Below are positions 40,026-41,100 of a DNA stretch of 41,100 nt, piece by piece (positions within the stretch are counted from its first letter, which is position 1; each line of letters starts with the position of its first letter). The notes below the pieces were generated by a model that ran no database searches, was not told where the DNA came from, and was given only the letters and a program-made list of their open reading frames with translations. Source of the stretch: Planctomycetota bacterium (GTDB lineage: Bacteria; Planctomycetota; Planctomycetia; Pirellulales; Pirellulaceae); the NCBI GenBank assembly GCA_014381825.1, contig JACNKX010000043.1, positions 1-41,100 on the forward strand, written 5' to 3'. The position numbers were made by a program, and so were the translations under genes.

Positions 40026-41100
40026 CTACTGAATGCTAACGGGACCAGCGCCGACGTCGTTGAAGGGAGAACCGATGTTGCCGCCGTCGTCTTTGCCATT
40101 GCGGCCGACAGAATAGACGGTCCATCCCTGCGGAGTTTTCTTCGTCAACAGGGAGTCCCCGGTGTATGGGTCCGTTATAAATCTCTTATCGAGGCCGAGT
40201 TGATCGATGTTGAAGCCAGCGTCGTCGCGATCCGCTACCGTGCGTTGAAGCTCACAGACGACGTACAGACATCGCACCTGAGCGCGGACACGATCGATCG
40301 CTTCGCGACTCGCCTGCAACGCAGGATAAGTGAGGCGAACCATCGCGCCATAGGAAGCAACCTTCTTGCTTTGCGCCGCTAATTCACTTGCAATTGAGTA
40401 CTTCGGTGCAGCACCCATCGTCACTTCGGCGGCCATCATGTCTAGGTAATCGCTCTCCCAGTTCTTGAAGTACCAGAGCGGCAGTTTCCCCAGCGGCAAG
40501 TCACCAAAACTCGCGATGCCTAACACGCTTTCCGCCTTGAGGCATTGAACGAAGCCTTGCATGTCGTCGTTCCGGGCGAGTTCATCTTTTAACAGCATGC
40601 TGCTTTCGGCAGAGATCGGGCCGTCGATCAAGATCCGATTGATCGTGTCCAACGCTCCAGTTCGTACCCCAAGCGACATGAGGTAGCCGACGACGAAAGG
40701 TTCTTGTTCAAGCTGACGTCCGAGTTGCAACGCGATTACGCTCATTCGCAACGCTTCGTCGCGACTGCCCTCGAACAGCAACAAGTCGGACTGTTGGATC
40801 AACACTCGCGCGGGCGCTCGGGATAGACCTGCGCGCTGGAGGACCGCATCCATCACGGCTAACCGTGTGGCCGAAAAGTCATACTTGGGATCGTACTCGT
40901 CGCAGGTGGCCGCGAGTTCGAGTTGCGGGATAACATCGGCATAGGAGTCGATGGGGGTGCGTACCATGGCAGCGCCCTCGCCGTTCAATTTACCCGCCTC
41001 GCGATAGTGACCATCGCCATTGAAGACGTCCTGTAACTCGTTGTTGATCGCCAAGACCTGGCGCTCGACACGCTGCAGGTTGGGGGCAGCGTCCTGCGCC
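40026..41100 (-). CDS. Hypothetical protein, 5' part outside window
   Basis: At least 358 codons; the frame is open to the right edge (translation before the first possible start, a TTG at 41054, reads QDAAPNLQRVERQVLAINNE, which looks genuine). The visible part is mostly helical (LLLFEGSRDEALRMSVIALQLGRQ) and resembles helical-repeat proteins, but no family is recognised. It ends in a GKDDGGNIGSPFNDVG tail with TDPYTGDSLLTKKTPQGWTV, which recalls the C-termini of planctomycete secreted or anchored proteins. There is no membrane segment in the visible part. Confidence 0.7.
   Translation of the reverse strand, partial: AQDAAPNLQRVERQVLAINNELQDVFNGDGHYREAGKLNGEGAAMVRTPIDSYADVIPQLELAATCDEYDPKYDFSATRLAVMDAVLQRAGLSRAPARVLIQQSDLLLFEGSRDEALRMSVIALQLGRQLEQEPFVVGYLMSLGVRTGALDTINRILIDGPISAESSMLLKDELARNDDMQGFVQCLKAESVLGIASFGDLPLGKLPLWYFKNWESDYLDMMAAEVTMGAAPKYSIASELAAQSKKVASYGAMVRLTYPALQASREAIDRVRAQVRCLYVVCELQRTVADRDDAGFNIDQLGLDKRFITDPYTGDSLLTKKTPQGWTVYSVGRNGKDDGGNIGSPFNDVGAGPVSIQ

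Overview
The window looks like a chromosomal segment of a Planctomycetota bacterium, most likely a marine Pirellulales (Rhodopirellula/Blastopirellula-like) relative. The signs are several family-level hallmarks: a PVC-type membrane-bound dehydrogenase-like protein, a block of three S1 sulfatases, a DUF6807 protein, PQQ-like propeller and HEAT proteins of the planctomycete kind, an Obg/DRG-like GTPase starting MPANLT, many GTG/TTG starts, short operons with overlapping start/stop codons, and palindromic intergenic repeats. This assignment is inferred from remembered family features; no search was run.

Layout. 1-8.9 kb is accessory DNA: a 1319-residue zinc ribbon-DUF4062-STAND NTPase-TPR protein, a severed C-terminal gene fragment on the other strand, an apparently 5'-truncated Rhs/YD-repeat protein with a C-terminal tail of unknown function, a secreted two-lobed aspartyl protease with a PDZ domain, and a short tyrosine-recombinase remnant beside a 25-bp tandem repeat. 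8.9-19.9 kb is housekeeping-like: flavin oxidoreductase translationally coupled to a UvrD/PcrA helicase, a free-standing RNA polymerase alpha-CTD protein, an SDR, a fatty acid desaturase, a small HExxH membrane protein, a PQQ-propeller protein, and a tightly overlapping three-gene set (membrane protein, soluble partner, P-loop ATPase). 20-22.2 kb has a secreted Cys-rich protein and a GTPase. 22.2-31.5 kb is a probable sulfated-glycan locus: PAS-AraC regulator, a shortened GDSL/PVC dehydrogenase protein without a haem motif, three sulfatases and a DUF6807 protein. 31.6-41.1 kb holds tRNA-Leu(UAG), an ACT-domain protein, a HEAT protein, a lone receiver domain, an ECF sigma / small membrane protein / MscS set, a class I amidotransferase homologue lacking its nucleophile cysteine, an OleA-like thiolase, an SGNH hydrolase with an inserted TPR pair, and a gene running off the right edge.

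Best leads for something undescribed: the DUF4062-STAND protein next to the rearranged Rhs locus; the stand-alone alpha-CTD protein, which keeps nearly all DNA-contact residues; the sigma/small-protein/MscS set; the three-gene ATPase set; and the amidotransferase homologue without its cysteine. No CRISPR array, rRNA or complete insertion sequence was seen.
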